Source: Flaviramulus sp. (lineage in GTDB: Bacteria; Bacteroidota; Bacteroidia; Flavobacteriales; Flavobacteriaceae). Taken from it: a stretch of DNA of 6,361 bases. The notes below the pieces were generated by a model, which was given only the letters and a program-made list of their open reading frames with translations, ran no database searches and was not told the DNA's origin. The position numbers and the translations under genes were made by a program. Numbering within the stretch: the first letter of the stretch is position 1; the number at the start of each line of letters is the position of its first letter. This document shows, one piece after another, positions 6,264-6,361 of the stretch. The DNA is taken from assembly GCA_023255235.1 (NCBI GenBank), contig JALRJA010000265.1:1-6361 (forward strand), read 5' to 3'.

Positions 6264-6361
6264 ATGAAAAAGGAAATACTACTATTGATTTTAAGTGCTC
6301 TAACTTCGGTCGTTCTTTTTAAATTTGACTTTCAAAATGGATTTGAATATGTCAATACAAA
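6264..6361 (+). CDS. Unidentified protein with hydrophobic N-terminus (3' end outside window)
   Basis: An ATG 22 bases after the dehydrogenase stop opens a frame that stays open to the right edge (32 full codons). It begins MKKEILLLILSALTSVVLF, followed by KFDFQNGFEYVNT. Two lysines and then about fifteen mostly hydrophobic residues look like a signal peptide or membrane anchor. No lipobox cysteine is visible. The short gap and same orientation suggest it belongs to the preceding operon. Too little is present to name a function. Candidates from a kynurenine cluster, such as dioxygenase or decarboxylase, would not be expected to have such an N-terminus. Confidence 0.5.
   Translation, partial: MKKEILLLILSALTSVVLFKFDFQNGFEYVNT

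Noticed and set aside
1..6361. Mobile element, CRISPR, tRNA or rRNA content
   Set aside because: I found no transposase or integrase motifs, no long terminal inverted repeats, no spaced repeat array and no tRNA-like or rRNA-like sequence on either strand.

Overview
The window is AT-rich (roughly one third G+C by eye). Every gene lies on the + strand, and the genes lack clear Shine-Dalgarno sequences. One intergenic region carries a Bacteroidota-type -7 box (TAnnTTTG). Together with the protein sequences, this suggests a member of the Bacteroidota, most likely a Flavobacteriia-like organism. The genus cannot be determined from the window.

Layout. (1) Positions 1-1800 hold the C-terminal part of an MscS-type mechanosensitive channel. 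Two bases later comes a complete sigma-54 activator with a receiver domain, an AAA+ domain and no DNA-binding domain. (2) Positions 1801-1952 are a compact intergenic region with three copies of CCTATA-N-TAAT (one inverted), a probable intrinsic terminator, and a Bacteroidota-type promoter interleaved with that terminator. (3) Positions 1953-2819 encode a PPK2-family polyphosphate kinase. (4) Positions 2889-6242 are a kynurenine-catabolic segment: kynurenine 3-monooxygenase (kmo), a RidA-family protein that fits 2-aminomuconate deaminase, and an aldehyde dehydrogenase that fits 2-aminomuconate-6-semialdehyde dehydrogenase. (5) From 6264 to the right edge is the start of an unidentified gene with a hydrophobic N-terminus.

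How the genes fit together. KMO makes 3-hydroxykynurenine, an early step in aerobic tryptophan breakdown through 3-hydroxyanthranilate. The aldehyde dehydrogenase and the RidA-family deaminase would then act in sequence near the end: 2-aminomuconate semialdehyde to 2-aminomuconate, then release of ammonia to give an oxalocrotonate-type acid for central metabolism. The middle steps (kynureninase, 3-hydroxyanthranilate dioxygenase, ACMS decarboxylase) are not in the window and must be encoded elsewhere, possibly just downstream. The channel/regulator pair and the PPK2 gene have no evident metabolic link to this segment.

I see no tRNA, rRNA, CRISPR array, insertion sequence or phage gene. No gene-free stretch exceeds 300 bases. 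No wholly new system is evident. The points most worth a second look are the DNA-binding-domain-less sigma-54 activator coupled to an MscS channel, the triple repeat downstream of it, and the clustered kynurenine genes.
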